Source of the DNA: Notospermus geniculatus
Taxonomy: Eukaryota; Nemertea; Pilidiophora; Heteronemertea; Lineidae
Assembly: GCA_002633025.1 (NCBI GenBank)
Contig: NMRB01000133.1
Span: 459,827 to 523,826 of the forward strand
Direction of reading: 5' to 3'
Length of the DNA: 64,000 bases
The notes beneath the pieces are model-generated. The model was not told the DNA's origin. It was given only the letters and a program-made list of their open reading frames with translations, and ran no database searches. The translations under genes were made by a program, and so were the position numbers. Positions 33,663 to 42,338 of this stretch are shown one piece after another (the first letter of the stretch is position 1; each line of letters opens with the position of its first letter).

Positions 33663-33840
33663 CTCCACGTGACTGCCGAAAGTTTGCCGCCAGATACCGT
33701 AGTATCTGTCCATGACTATCCCGTGGAAGTTGTTCAGCTAGTTGCTGTCATACAGTCACTAGCTGAACAACTTCCACGGGATAGTCATTGGACAGTTACT
33801 ATCTGACAGCAAACTTTTGACAGAAAACTGTCATGTGGAG
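33663..33840. mobile_element. 178-bp foldback with a 29-bp perfect core stem
   Basis: The outer ends CTCCACGTGA and TCATGTGGAG pair. The inner arms 33714-33742 (GACTATCCCGTGGAAGTTGT...) and 33758-33786 are exact reverse complements around a 15-bp loop. Most likely a MITE, but the core has the geometry of a small RNA hairpin. It lies about 760 bp upstream of the receptor gene start codon. Confidence 0.8.
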
Positions 33841-34404
33841 TGGCACCTTTAGGCCTTAAGTAGGAACTAAACCAGGACTTCGGTAGACTCCAATTGTAAA
33901 AGGCTAAAAGCTTCTCGTGACATCAGTGGCAGTATGGTTTATAGTCGATCCAATTCAGTCATTGTGGAAAAATAACAGCAGAAACAGGAGATGGAACAAC
34001 GGCAATTTCTTTGATCGGCTGAATTGGATTGAGTAAAAACCAGGCTTTAGTCTCGAACAAATTTGTTTATTGGTTTTAGTGAAAATGCAGTCAGGATCGG
34101 TAAGATGACTTCCTACCCTGCTTCAGACTTTGGCAATTTTCCATCAAGGATTTGTGTTCTTAAAATCGAATTTTGGAGTTACAAAAATGACGAGTGCGAG
34201 ATTTGGAATTTATAAAGGATAATTTCAAGCATGTTTTCATGACAGAATGTGGATCTGATGTGTATATGGCGTGTCTTTGTCATCAAACTGCGGAGCTGCC
34301 GGGGGCGTAGGTGAGACGAAACGACAAAATCGTGTGGATGATGTAAAATAAGGCGGATAAGCTGAATTAAGGAACATGTTTTAGTTTCAAGTATAGTGTT
34401 AAGG
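33841..34404. other. Upstream flank of the receptor gene
   Basis: This may contain the promoter, but no TATA box or initiator can be assigned with confidence and no repeat is recognised. Confidence 0.3.
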
Positions 34405-34540
34405 GACAAGTGTAACGTAAAGACAAGTGTAACGTAAAGACAAGTGCAACATAAAGACAAGTGTAATGTAAAGACAAGTGTAATGTAAAGACAAGTGTAA
34501 CATAAAGACAAGTGTAATGTAAAGACAAGTGTAAATTGGC
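34405..34540 (+). repeat. 17-bp minisatellite just upstream of the start codon
   Basis: Eight units of GACAAGTGTAA(C/T)(G/A)TAAA begin at 34405, 34422, 34439, 34456, 34473, 34490, 34507 and 34524, an exact 17-bp period. Variation is mostly at two positions per unit. The array ends about 65 bp before the ATG at 34604, so it lies in the 5' UTR or core promoter, depending on where transcription starts. Confidence 0.9.
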
Positions 34541-34603
34541 TGATTTGGTAGGACGAGGAAGTGTTCGCCTGATAAATATTCATTTGACATCTCGCCGATC
34601 ACG

Positions 34604-34929
34604 ATGCATATGTTGGCAGTCCACCTAAGATGGCTGACGCTCATCTCCTTCGCTCTCGAAAAAGCCGCGTCCCGTCCGGTTGCAACAATCGGCGTCATAC
34701 TTCCACAAAACAGCACATACAAAGCGAACACTAAGACTATACTCCCCGCCATCCAGATCGGAATGGAGAAAGTGAAGTCACAATACGGGCTTGAACTTGA
34801 AGTAAAACACCGGGATTCGAACTGCAGTAACACCCTGGCACCGATTCAAGCGATTAGATTTTATATGCGCCATGAAGTAAACGTGTTCTTCGGTCCGTTT
34901 TGCGACTACGCAGCAGCACCAGTTGGGAG
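34604..34929 (+). CDS. Natriuretic peptide receptor-like gene, exon 1 (signal peptide and start of ligand-binding domain)
   Basis: This exon probably encodes the N-terminus of a membrane receptor of the natriuretic peptide receptor / receptor guanylate cyclase type, whose extracellular ANF-receptor fold binds ligand. The ATG at 34604 has A at -3 and opens 108 codons plus two bases. Residues 1-23 look like a signal peptide (hydrophobic LTLISFAL near 11-18, possible cleavage after AAS). Then come ATIGVILPQN, a PAIQIGMEKV helix and FFGPFCDYAAAPVGR, a family hallmark. Cys74 and Cys100 are 26 residues apart, matching the first conserved disulfide of mammalian natriuretic peptide receptors. The donor is GGGAG|GTAATA at 34930, intron phase 2. 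Codons beyond it hit a stop at once. Whether the full protein has kinase-homology and cyclase domains or is a clearance-type receptor cannot be seen here. Confidence 0.85.
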
Positions 34930-35021
34930 GTAATACTAATAATCTAAGATGGCCCCCTGGGCTTTTTCAGATAAAAAATTTCAGTATGATTCGTCCTGAC
35001 TTCAACACAGAAAAAAGAAAC

Positions 35022-35328
35022 CAACTCAAGTGGAGACTCAAAGTCTCAATATAGGGACAAAATGGTTCGAAATACCTTTTGACTCAAAATGAAACGGAAA
35101 ATATTTTGGGCCGAGAGACTGACATCTCGTTCCGAGAGAAAATATTTCGGGTTGAGATACTGACAGTCTCGATCTGAGAGAATTGGGCCGAGATCCTGAC
35201 AGTCTCATTCTGAGATCACTCAACTCAGATTGAGATGTCATTGTCTCGGGCCGAAATATTTTCTGTTTCATATTGAGTCAAAAAGTATTTCGAACCATTT
35301 TGTCCCTATAGAGTCTCTACTCGAGTTG
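35022..35328. mobile_element. 307-bp foldback element inside intron 1
   Basis: CAACTCAAGTGGAGACTC at the left is mirrored by GAGTCTCTACTCGAGTTG at the right. The arms also share AGGGACAAAATGGTTCGAAA and GAAAATATTT. The centre contains several GAGA/TCTC words (CTGACAGTCTC). It occupies nearly half of the 664-bp intron and leaves both splice sites intact. Confidence 0.85.
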
Positions 35329-35593
35329 ATTGCAGCTTTAATCATTTAATCCTATTGAACAGGCTGCCGGTAAGGGTCAGGGGTAAGGAGTTAGGGTAAG
35401 GATTGGGAGTAGGTTTTAGGAATCAGGGGTAGGTGGCCAGTATCAAGGGCTGTGGGATCAAGGGTTGTGGGGCCAGGGGTTAGGAATAGTATTAGGATTC
35501 AGAGTGGACGACATTCACCCCTTCAGCTCCATATTCAATGAACCACACCACTTAGCTGAATCAAAATAAAATTGACCATGTGTTTATACATAG

Positions 35594-35940
35594 GTACTCA
35601 CCCTACTGGAACATGCCAATGATCACGGCCGGAGCGATGGCAGCAGATTTTGGAAATAAAAAAGATGAATACCCTTTATTGACAAGAATGGGCGTTCAGT
35701 TCGGCGTTGTCACAGCCTTCATATATGACATTTTCAAAGCTTACGGCTGGAAACGATTTTTTCTTTTGTATGACGGGGAAGGTTTAGGCTCTGTCATGCC
35801 GGTGTTATGCTATTTGTGCATCAGTGCAATTAAGCAGAAAGAAACTCCGGAATATAAAATCGACTTGGAAATTTTTAAAGAGAGGACCGCGCCTAACTTT
35901 GAAGAAACTTTCAGGGACAAAATCGGCCTTAAGTACGCAG
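35594..35940 (+). CDS. Natriuretic peptide receptor-like gene, exon 2 (ligand-binding domain, continued)
   Basis: The acceptor TTATACATAG|G at 35593/35594 restores the exon 1 frame: the split codon becomes Arg109 and the protein continues R-YSPYWNMPMITAGAMAADF. In this family the APVGR segment is normally followed directly by a W-x-x-P-(hydrophobic)-(hydrophobic)-T-A-G motif, so the join is well supported. Further features are KDEYPLLTR (about 132-140) and a helix ending YGWKRFFLLYD (159-169). A lysine/glutamate-rich stretch follows to residue 224. Cys181 and Cys184 are present but cannot be paired from here. The donor GCAG|GTAAGT at 35940/35941 is close to consensus and leaves intron phase 1. 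The two exons give 224 codons plus one base, roughly half of an ANF-receptor domain. No following exon was found downstream, so the gene is partial in this window. No in-frame stop or frameshift was seen in either exon. Confidence 0.85.
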
Positions 35941-36265
35941 GTAAGTTACAAATCACTGTTGGTTCAGTGGGGTGGCAGCACTTTTGTGTGGCGGTCTAGG
36001 AAAAAACCAGCAGATGTCGCTGAATCAACAAGGGTTGTCAGATTGCCTGTGCATTGATCTGCCACCGTTTACCAGTTATGTAGTACATTTCAACTATTGA
36101 AATGTGTGGGTTCACCAAGGCCATTGACACTTTCCTCAAATGCAACATCCGATGGGTTTCCTAGACTGCCTCACATATGATGATGCCGTCAGAATATTTG
36201 AATCGTAGCAGGCTTACCCTTCGCCTGCGGTCAGTGGGGACACGGTCAACTGAAAAATATTAATA
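35941..36265. other. Start of intron 2 of the receptor gene
   Basis: This follows the GTAAGT donor. It holds no recognised repeat and no candidate next exon. Confidence 0.5.
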
Positions 36266-36391
36266 CCTTGGCCCGTACTTTAGAATGCCCCTCAACATAA
36301 AGGAGTTCCTCACGGCTATTGTTCTCCTGTTGAGAACAATAGCCTTGAGGAACTCCTTTACGTTGAGGAGCACTCTAAAATTCGGGCCCTT
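36266..36391. mobile_element. 126-bp hairpin element
   Basis: CCTTGGCCCGTACTTTAGAA pairs with TCTAAAATTCGGGCCCTTA. The inner GGAGTTCCTCACGGCTATTG pairs with CAATAGCCTTGAGGAACTCC around a 5-bp loop (36327-36331). The arms are about 60 bp, so transcripts crossing it would form a long stem. Confidence 0.85.
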
Positions 36392-36412
36392 ATCTTTCAT
36401 AGCGACTGCCTT

Positions 36413-36570
36413 ATTCATCGTATCCATGACGTAGGCCCAGGCCTACATCGTTCTGTGAATTGCGCGTTTTGCCCACCAGCTTTCTTCAGCAAAGCAATGA
36501 ATTTTGCCCACCACCTTTACGTCATTACGGCGACGTCAGCAATGGCGGACACTGTCGGAGTTACATCGTG
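36413..36570 (+). repeat. 158-bp dispersed repeat (copy 1)
   Basis: ATCCATGACGTAGGCCCAGG through CCCACCACCTTTACGTCATT and CACTGTCGGAGTTAC is nearly identical to 59866-60023. There are two AATTTTGCCCACCA-type words inside and no inverted ends, so the class is unclear. Confidence 0.8.
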
Positions 36571-36783
36571 GATAAGATGAATAAAGTCATTGGAGGGAGG
36601 TCTTGCAAGACAAAAAATGGACAAACTTCCATTTCCTGATCCCAAATGAGTGTGACATTGTCAATTTCAAAACTAATGTGTCTATTTCTTCTTTCTCTTT
36701 TCATATTTTACATTGTGTCAAATCATCACAGGTAAGTAACCACTTATTGTATTTCATTAAATTCCTACTCTCCTTTCTACTTT

Positions 36784-37187
36784 GAGTGGCGCCAGGTTTA
36801 TGAACGATAGCTCCGCAACGGCTGGCTCAAATTTGACGAAACATAGGCCTACGTCAAACGATTCATCTTTCTTGTCGCTACAACCATCATCACTGTCATT
36901 TTCCCAAAAAACGAGACAGAAAAAAGTTCTTTCACCAATCACAGTTCTTGTTTACGGCTGGAATGGCGGCCATTTTGAAATGACACAATGCATCGCGCAC
37001 GTGTAAACTGCACTGAACACCATGGCGAAATGGAATGGGTTTGAGAAAGGGATCCGTTATGTCGGCCTTAGGCGAAAAATGAAGATAGCAGAAAGATACC
37101 GACAAGAAAGACAAGTCAATTGATATATGGTATGTCAATTTTTACCCAGCCGTTGCGGAGATATCGGCTGAAAACCTCACGCCACTC
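36784..37187. mobile_element. 404-bp MITE with ~45-bp inverted ends
   Basis: GAGTGGCGCCAGGTTTATGA and CTCCGCAACGGCTGG at the left are mirrored by CCAGCCGTTGCGGAG and AAAACCTCACGCCACTC at the right. Nothing coding is seen in the interior. Confidence 0.8.
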
Positions 37188-37425
37188 GGATGTGGAATGA
37201 AGAGTAAGCCCCCTACACCTCAGATGGTAAACAGACATTTAGGATTTCTGCCCTTTTTTTTCCCCGAGGCAGACCTGAATGTTACTACGTAATTCCATTA
37301 GCGTTAGAATCACTTCGATAGTCGCTCAAATGATGACCTGTATGTTTATACTCTTTCGGCGACTATGATGATCAGTCAACAGACCTGCCAAGGGTGTTCT
37401 GATACCTTGCTGGAGAACAGAAGTA

Positions 37426-37768
37426 TTAAAGGAGTTCGACGTCCAAGTTGTAAACAAACCAGTTTGTTTACAAACAGTGGTCGGCAAACTAGTTTTATTC
37501 CTTCGTGAAGGTGGCAGCACCAGTCCGCCCCGTGATCGTTAGACTGGTGCCCAGTCCAATGCAACTCACTCAACCACTCACTGGTTCTCTATCCACGCTG
37601 TGCTGCCACCTATTATCGGTAATATGTACTGAAGTGAATATCTAGTCTCGCGCAGCCAGCCGTTGCGTTCCGCAGGTACTGCGACACAAACGTTCGATCG
37701 TCAGATTCAGCTGGGTGACCAAGACTAGTGAATATCGTGTTTACAACTTTGACGTCCAGCTCCATTAA
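37426..37768. mobile_element. TTAA-flanked MITE, copy 1, rearranged and interrupted
   Basis: The termini TTAAAGGAGTTCGACGTCCA and GACGTCCAGCTCCATTAA are inverted repeats with TTAA at 37426-37429 and 37765-37768. The sequence matches copies at 59521-59778 and 61119-61377 with two differences. The ~85-bp segment holding CACTCACTGGTTCTCTATCC has the opposite orientation relative to the rest. A second MITE sits at about 37642-37724. Confidence 0.85.
37642..37724. mobile_element. CTAGTCTCGCGCAGCCAGCC MITE nested in the previous element
   Basis: CTAGTCTCGCGCAGCCAGCC at the left pairs imperfectly with AGCTGGGTGACCAAGACTAG at the right. The direct repeat AGTGAATAT flanks it (7-9 bp depending on the boundary), while the other two host copies have GTGAATATCGTG or GTGCATATCGTG uninterrupted. 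A relative is at 59405-59481. Confidence 0.8.
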
Positions 37769-38248
37769 GACGCAATGTTGCTGTTCAGCTTCCAATTTTG
37801 TTTGTGCTATAGAAATCGGAAATAGCAGCATCCAATCCACAAACAAGAATCCACAAAACGAAAACGGCCAAATCCCAGTTTTGTTGTCAGGGTTCTCTGA
37901 CTATTTTTAGATCAATGCACTTAATGACCACTCCCTGCCTTTTTGTCCCTTTATCTCCTTTTCCTGCTTTTGCTGTCCTCGGAAGCTTACTCTTTCTTTG
38001 TTCTTTATCGTAATTGCGGCCCTTTTTAAGATTACGGTAATAAAAGTCCTTTGTGGGTGGAAACGAGGCAATGATTTGGCCGGGTATGGATCACTGATTT
38101 GTTTTCCTTTTCTGATGCAGTAATTGCTGTTCGGAGAATGTCCCGACAGAACTGAAAAAAAAGGCCGTTAGATATTGCCTTGGTTTATTTTATTGTAGGC
38201 CAATGTGAGAGAACTGTTTGGGGAAAATATCGCAGTTGGGACCAAAAT
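37769..38248. other. No recognised gene
   Basis: Nothing is recognised in this interval. Confidence 0.4.
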
Positions 38249-38660
38249 TTCCATCAGGGCCGAAGCCATAGCATTATTGGCCCCAGGGGCGGATCCAAGA
38301 TTTCGGAAAAGAGGGGGCACACTGTGCTAGAAACATTGAAATCTCCAGTGAATTTCAATGATTTGCTTGAAATTTCAGAATTTCACGGTCAATTTTACAG
38401 ATTTGTTGACCGAAAGCGGGCACCCCCCATCCGTGTGTGGGCCCTGATAAATATGGAGGAGGCCATGTCAAGTTTCTCATGTTCCTCACTTGGATGGGGT
38501 CTTTTACTTGGCCTTTCAAAGGCACAAGGTACAAGGCACCACGGCTTACTGTCTCATGTGATCTCATGGGATGTAAATGAACAGCCAGGGATGATTCATC
38601 GATCCCATATGGCCACGTTCAATTTGAACCTGGGACCTGACACTTGTTAAGCAGACCAGG
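38249..38660 (-). repeat. SINE-A copy, interrupted
   Basis: It runs from TTTCCATCAGGGCCGAAGCC to the B-box end (TTCAATTTGAACCTGGGACC). It is split after TTGGCCC by the element at 38284-38439. An isolated A-box remnant (GCTAACCACTAGGCCATAAG) lies at about 38771 and may belong to it or to another copy. Confidence 0.85.
38284..38439. mobile_element. CAGGGGCGGATCC-ended element nested in SINE-A
   Basis: It begins CAGGGGCGGATCCAAGATTT. GGCCC is present at 38279-38283 and 38440-38444 around it, a likely 5-bp duplication. The interior has AATTTCACGGTCAATTTTAC. Related ends occur at 42339-42482, 49405-49937 and 53573-54030. CAG...CTG ends suggest a hAT-like origin, which is inference. Confidence 0.75.
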
Positions 38661-39263
38661 CTTCAACATGAACTCTCCAAATTGCATCTGCATTACAGGC
38701 GCACCGGTCACCCATCCACGTAGTGATCACGATGTACATTGCTTAACTTCTAGCTCTGAGGCCAACGTGCTAACCACTAGGCCATAAGAAAATCCTCCAT
38801 GGCCGGCAGGTTAAGCCGTGCCATGTAGTAGCTGCAACGACTTCAATGCAGCATCCAGCAATAGTTGATAACCAAGGAAAAATATAACCCAGTTTGTAAA
38901 CGAATATTTCGGACAATACCAAGAGCTCGGCCATCGGTGATCGATGCAACCATGCCTGAGGGGAGGTGTCCATCATTTCAGCCCGGGGCTGTACACACAT
39001 CGGGTTACCCTAATCTTAGGAAGTGTTGTCGAATCACGAATCCCTTTCTTTCAATAATTGGGTCTGCGTATTCCATTCATGAAATTGGGAACCAGGGAGG
39101 GAAGGAATGGCAGAGAATTTGATCTTGGGAGTAGGAAATAAAAATGTATTAGGGATAATGAACTAATAATGAAGTTTGTAGTTGCCAGTTGAAAGTTGGA
39201 GAAGTTTTCCAAATATCTGTCCAAATATTCTTGATCCCTTGTCAACTTGCATCTCTGTATTTT
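38661..39263. other. No recognised gene
   Basis: Apart from the A-box remnant near 38771, nothing is recognised. Confidence 0.4.
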
Positions 39264-39462
39264 CAACTGGTCTGAAAGGATCAAGTGATGTGCTGAATGA
39301 GCTGCTCCTTGAGTTCCCCAGAAAGGTTTCTGGAGAGACTGGGGTAATAATGTGAAGCGCTTTGAGACTGTATAGTATTACAACTGGTCTGAAAGGATCA
39401 AGTGATGTGCTGAATGAGCTGCTCCTTGAGTTCCCCAGAAAGGTTTCTGGAGAGACTGGGGT
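39264..39462 (+). repeat. 117-bp tandem array entering an assembly gap
   Basis: CAACTGGTCTGAAAGGATCA begins at 39264 and 39381, exactly 117 bp apart. The second unit is cut by the N run at 39463. The two units are nearly identical, more so than those at 15829-16144. Confidence 0.9.
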
Positions 39463-40160
39463 NNNNNNNNNNNNNNNNNNNNNNNNNNNNNNNNNNNNNN
39501 NNNNNNNNNNNNNNNNNNNNNNNNNNNNNNNNNNNNNNNNNNNNNNNNNNNNNNNNNNNNNNNNNNNNNNNNNNNNNNNNNNNNNNNNNNNNNNNNNNNN
39601 NNNNNNNNNNNNNNNNNNNNNNNNNNNNNNNNNNNNNNNNNNNNNNNNNNNNNNNNNNNNNNNNNNNNNNNNNNNNNNNNNNNNNNNNNNNNNNNNNNNN
39701 NNNNNNNNNNNNNNNNNNNNNNNNNNNNNNNNNNNNNNNNNNNNNNNNNNNNNNNNNNNNNNNNNNNNNNNNNNNNNNNNNNNNNNNNNNNNNNNNNNNN
39801 NNNNNNNNNNNNNNNNNNNNNNNNNNNNNNNNNNNNNNNNNNNNNNNNNNNNNNNNNNNNNNNNNNNNNNNNNNNNNNNNNNNNNNNNNNNNNNNNNNNN
39901 NNNNNNNNNNNNNNNNNNNNNNNNNNNNNNNNNNNNNNNNNNNNNNNNNNNNNNNNNNNNNNNNNNNNNNNNNNNNNNNNNNNNNNNNNNNNNNNNNNNN
40001 NNNNNNNNNNNNNNNNNNNNNNNNNNNNNNNNNNNNNNNNNNNNNNNNNNNNNNNNNNNNNNNNNNNNNNNNNNNNNNNNNNNNNNNNNNNNNNNNNNNN
40101 NNNNNNNNNNNNNNNNNNNNNNNNNNNNNNNNNNNNNNNNNNNNNNNNNNNNNNNNNNNN
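39463..40160. other. Assembly gap (698 N)
   Basis: This run of N begins inside a tandem repeat unit. ORFs predicted across it are not real. It could hide an exon of the receptor gene. Confidence 1.
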
Positions 40161-40321
40161 ATGAAAATCACGTTTTTTGGTTGGCTCTGGGGGCCAACTG
40201 CCCCCCTCGCTCCCCCTTTATGGCCCTGAGTGTGACAGGGTTTCTGCTGGAAATAAGGAATTGGCAGGTTTAGTACATTTATTGATTGCCACTTGCAGGA
40301 AATCCAACATAGAGCATGACA

Positions 40322-40556
40322 AAAACGACACACAAATGATAGTATAAACATAAATTGGTCTCTGAATTTCGCAAATTTTCAACCCCAACCGGGGTCTTCC
40401 TCGGGCACTTTGTAGTAGAAATCCCAAAAGTGAAGGTTTCACTTCTGGGATCTCTACTAGAGTAGCCTAGTAGAAGGTGCCTGAGGAAGACCCTGGTTGG
40501 GGTCGAAAATTTGCGAAATTCGATTCGGAGACGACTTTATATGTTTACTACCACTA
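40322..40556. mobile_element. Foldback element with ACCCCAACCGGGGTC arms
   Basis: TTCGCAAATTTTCAACCCCA and CGGGGTCTTCCTCGGGCAC at the left are mirrored by GTGCCTGAGGAAGACCCTGG and TTGGGGTCGAAAATTTGCGA at the right. The inner part (AGTGAA/TTCACT, GGGATCTCTACTAG) also pairs. One arm corresponds to the 133-bp insert at 482-614. Confidence 0.8.
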
Positions 40557-40809
40557 GCAGGAAAAGGGTTAAACTCCATCACGTCTGTCAATTGACCATG
40601 TGTGCCCTGTTGTCATCAGCCCCTGCCTCAGTACCTCAGAGGAAATTGAATTTGGTCCTTGAGTCTGTGACCAATATGACACAAATACACTTGTACATGC
40701 ATCGGAATGTGCCCGTCCATAACAATAATCTTGTTGCGACTTCTTTCGGCATGCTTATTGAATACAGTCGGCTCTAGTACCGTTGGACGGCAAAAGCCAG
40801 TATATATTA

Positions 40810-40850
40810 GATTTTTTTCCATCAGGGTCAGAGCCAAAGCATTGGCCATA
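40810..40850 (-). repeat. SINE-A 3' end fragment
   Basis: TTTTTTTCCATCAGGGTCAG and AGCCAAAGCATTGGCC form the extreme SINE-A 3' end in reverse. Confidence 0.65.
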
Positions 40851-41110
40851 AGGTGCGCCCTATGGATTTTACTTTGCTTCAATTTCCAATATGGCCACCT
40901 GGCGGCCATCTTGGGCTTTGTGTTTTGCTCCATAATTTGAGAACGACTTGGTCAATCAGCTTCTTATTTTCCAAGCACAGTGATATGTGTCAGATTGTGC
41001 ACCCTATATCAATTTTGGTTGCGTTCCAACTTCCAATATGGCCATCAGGTGGCCATTTTGGATTGTGCATTCTGCTCCAGAACTGCTTCATCAGTCAACT
41101 TCACATGTCA
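40850..41110. repeat. Two ~150-bp units related to family G
   Basis: TCCAATATGGCCACCTGGCG near 40882 and TCCAATATGGCCATCAGGTG near 41031 head two similar units (TTGGGCTTTGTGTTTTGCTC versus TTGGATTGTGCATTCTGCTC). GCCACCTGG(C/T)GGCCA also recurs in the repeat at 62145-63266. Confidence 0.65.
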
Positions 41111-41137
41111 GCTGAGCACATCACCCATGGGTGACTT

Positions 41138-41403
41138 GTTCCATCAGAGCTGAAGCCAAAGCATTAGTGTGGAAAAGGCCATCTCAAGCTACTCATGTTC
41201 CTCACTTTGGCGGGGTCTTTTACTGACCCCTTGCAAAGGAACACGGTCCAAGGCACCATAGCTTACTGTCCCATGGAACAGACATTGGGAGCTTGGGATG
41301 ATTAACCCCATTTTGCCCAGCTTGGATTCGAACCCAGTAGATTTGGACTTGGGATGCCCTACGCGCTAAGCAGACATGATAACCTCTAGGCCATTGAGAC
41401 TCC
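41138..41403 (-). repeat. SINE-A copy, full length
   Basis: It extends from TTCCATCAGAGCTGAAGCCA to the B box (GGATTCGAACCCAG) and A box (GATAACCTCTAGGCCATTGA, reverse sense), ending GACTCC. A short tract between the boxes is expanded (TAGATTTGGACTTGGGATGC). Confidence 0.85.
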
Positions 41404-41890
41404 ATTGGCAAAAGCCAGGACGTAGCAACAGAAAGGACATGACAGGTAGGAGTAACACAGAGTTTATGCTTCACCCCCCCCCCCCAAAAAAAAATCCCAA
41501 CATGAATGGCAGTCCAATTGTTCGATGCTTTGGTGAGAGTAGGCCCTACTCAACAAAGCATAGTTGCATGCAGTGAAACACAAATGTTTAGCCACCTTGT
41601 TTGTCTGTTCTGTATAGAACTAAAGCGTTGGTCATAATCCAACTGCCCGCGGCCAGACGGTTGCTCCTGAAGTTAGCGATTTGCGTGAATAATTCAGGTT
41701 TCCATTAACTCGGATTTTTATTGGGAAGTGGTGCCCTGGTCGAGTCTGACTTCAGGCAAGAAGACAAGAACACCTCATCTTTGCAGCTTACTGCCCAAAG
41801 TCACGTACACATGTAAAAAGCGTGTCTCAAAAATTTACTTGAATTACCGAACCATGGAAGAAGCCTTAGAACGCCTTCATTGTAGACAAG
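41404..41890. other. No recognised gene
   Basis: A C-run followed by an A-run lies at about 41476-41493. Nothing else is recognised. Confidence 0.4.
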
Positions 41891-42081
41891 TACTGTAAAC
41901 CGTGAAATTTTTCGCGGCGCTAACTGTTTATGATTTTGGGGGTCTATGAATTCGCGAAGAATAATTTTCGCGATTGGAACCCTTCAGCTTCGATTTTCGC
42001 GCGATTTATGTTTGCGTTTTGACCCTCGAGCACGAAAATCGTGAAAATAAAACGCACGTGAAAATTTCACACTTTACAGTA
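41891..42081. mobile_element. 191-bp MITE with TACTGTAAA ends
   Basis: TACTGTAAACCGTGAAATTT at the left is mirrored by AAATTTCACACTTTACAGTA at the right, each beginning or ending in TA. The interior repeats TTTTCGCG / CGCGAA words. TA ends fit a Tc1/mariner-like MITE. Confidence 0.8.
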
Positions 42082-42089
42082 TAGTGTTG

Positions 42090-42285
42090 TAGTCTCAGGG
42101 CCAAAGCCAAAGCATTATTCGCCCTAAAGTATGGAAGAGGCCATCTCAAGCTACTCATGTTCCTCACTTAGGTGGGGTCTTTTACTTGCACCTGCAAAGG
42201 CACAACGGCTTAAGGCCTCATGCGATGGACCTGGGACTTGCTACTTACAAAGTGGATCTGATATCCAAACGGCTATCAGGACTCA
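42090..42285 (-). repeat. SINE-A copy with reduced head
   Basis: GTCTCAGGGCCAAAGCCAAA through GGTGGGGTCTTTTACTTGC and GACCTGGGACTTGC to ACGGCTATCAGGACTC. The body is present and the head is partly deleted. Confidence 0.8.
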
Positions 42286-42338
42286 CTGCACTTACACAAG
42301 TGCAAGTGACAAAAATGGTTCAACGCAGTTTTGCCGTG

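Noticed and set aside
34179-34833. Minus-strand ORFs overlapping the receptor start
   Set aside because: They are driven by the 17-bp array and lie antisense to the supported exon.
39362-40351. Long ORFs of about 270-317 codons
   Set aside because: They consist almost entirely of N and arise only because the gap has no stops.
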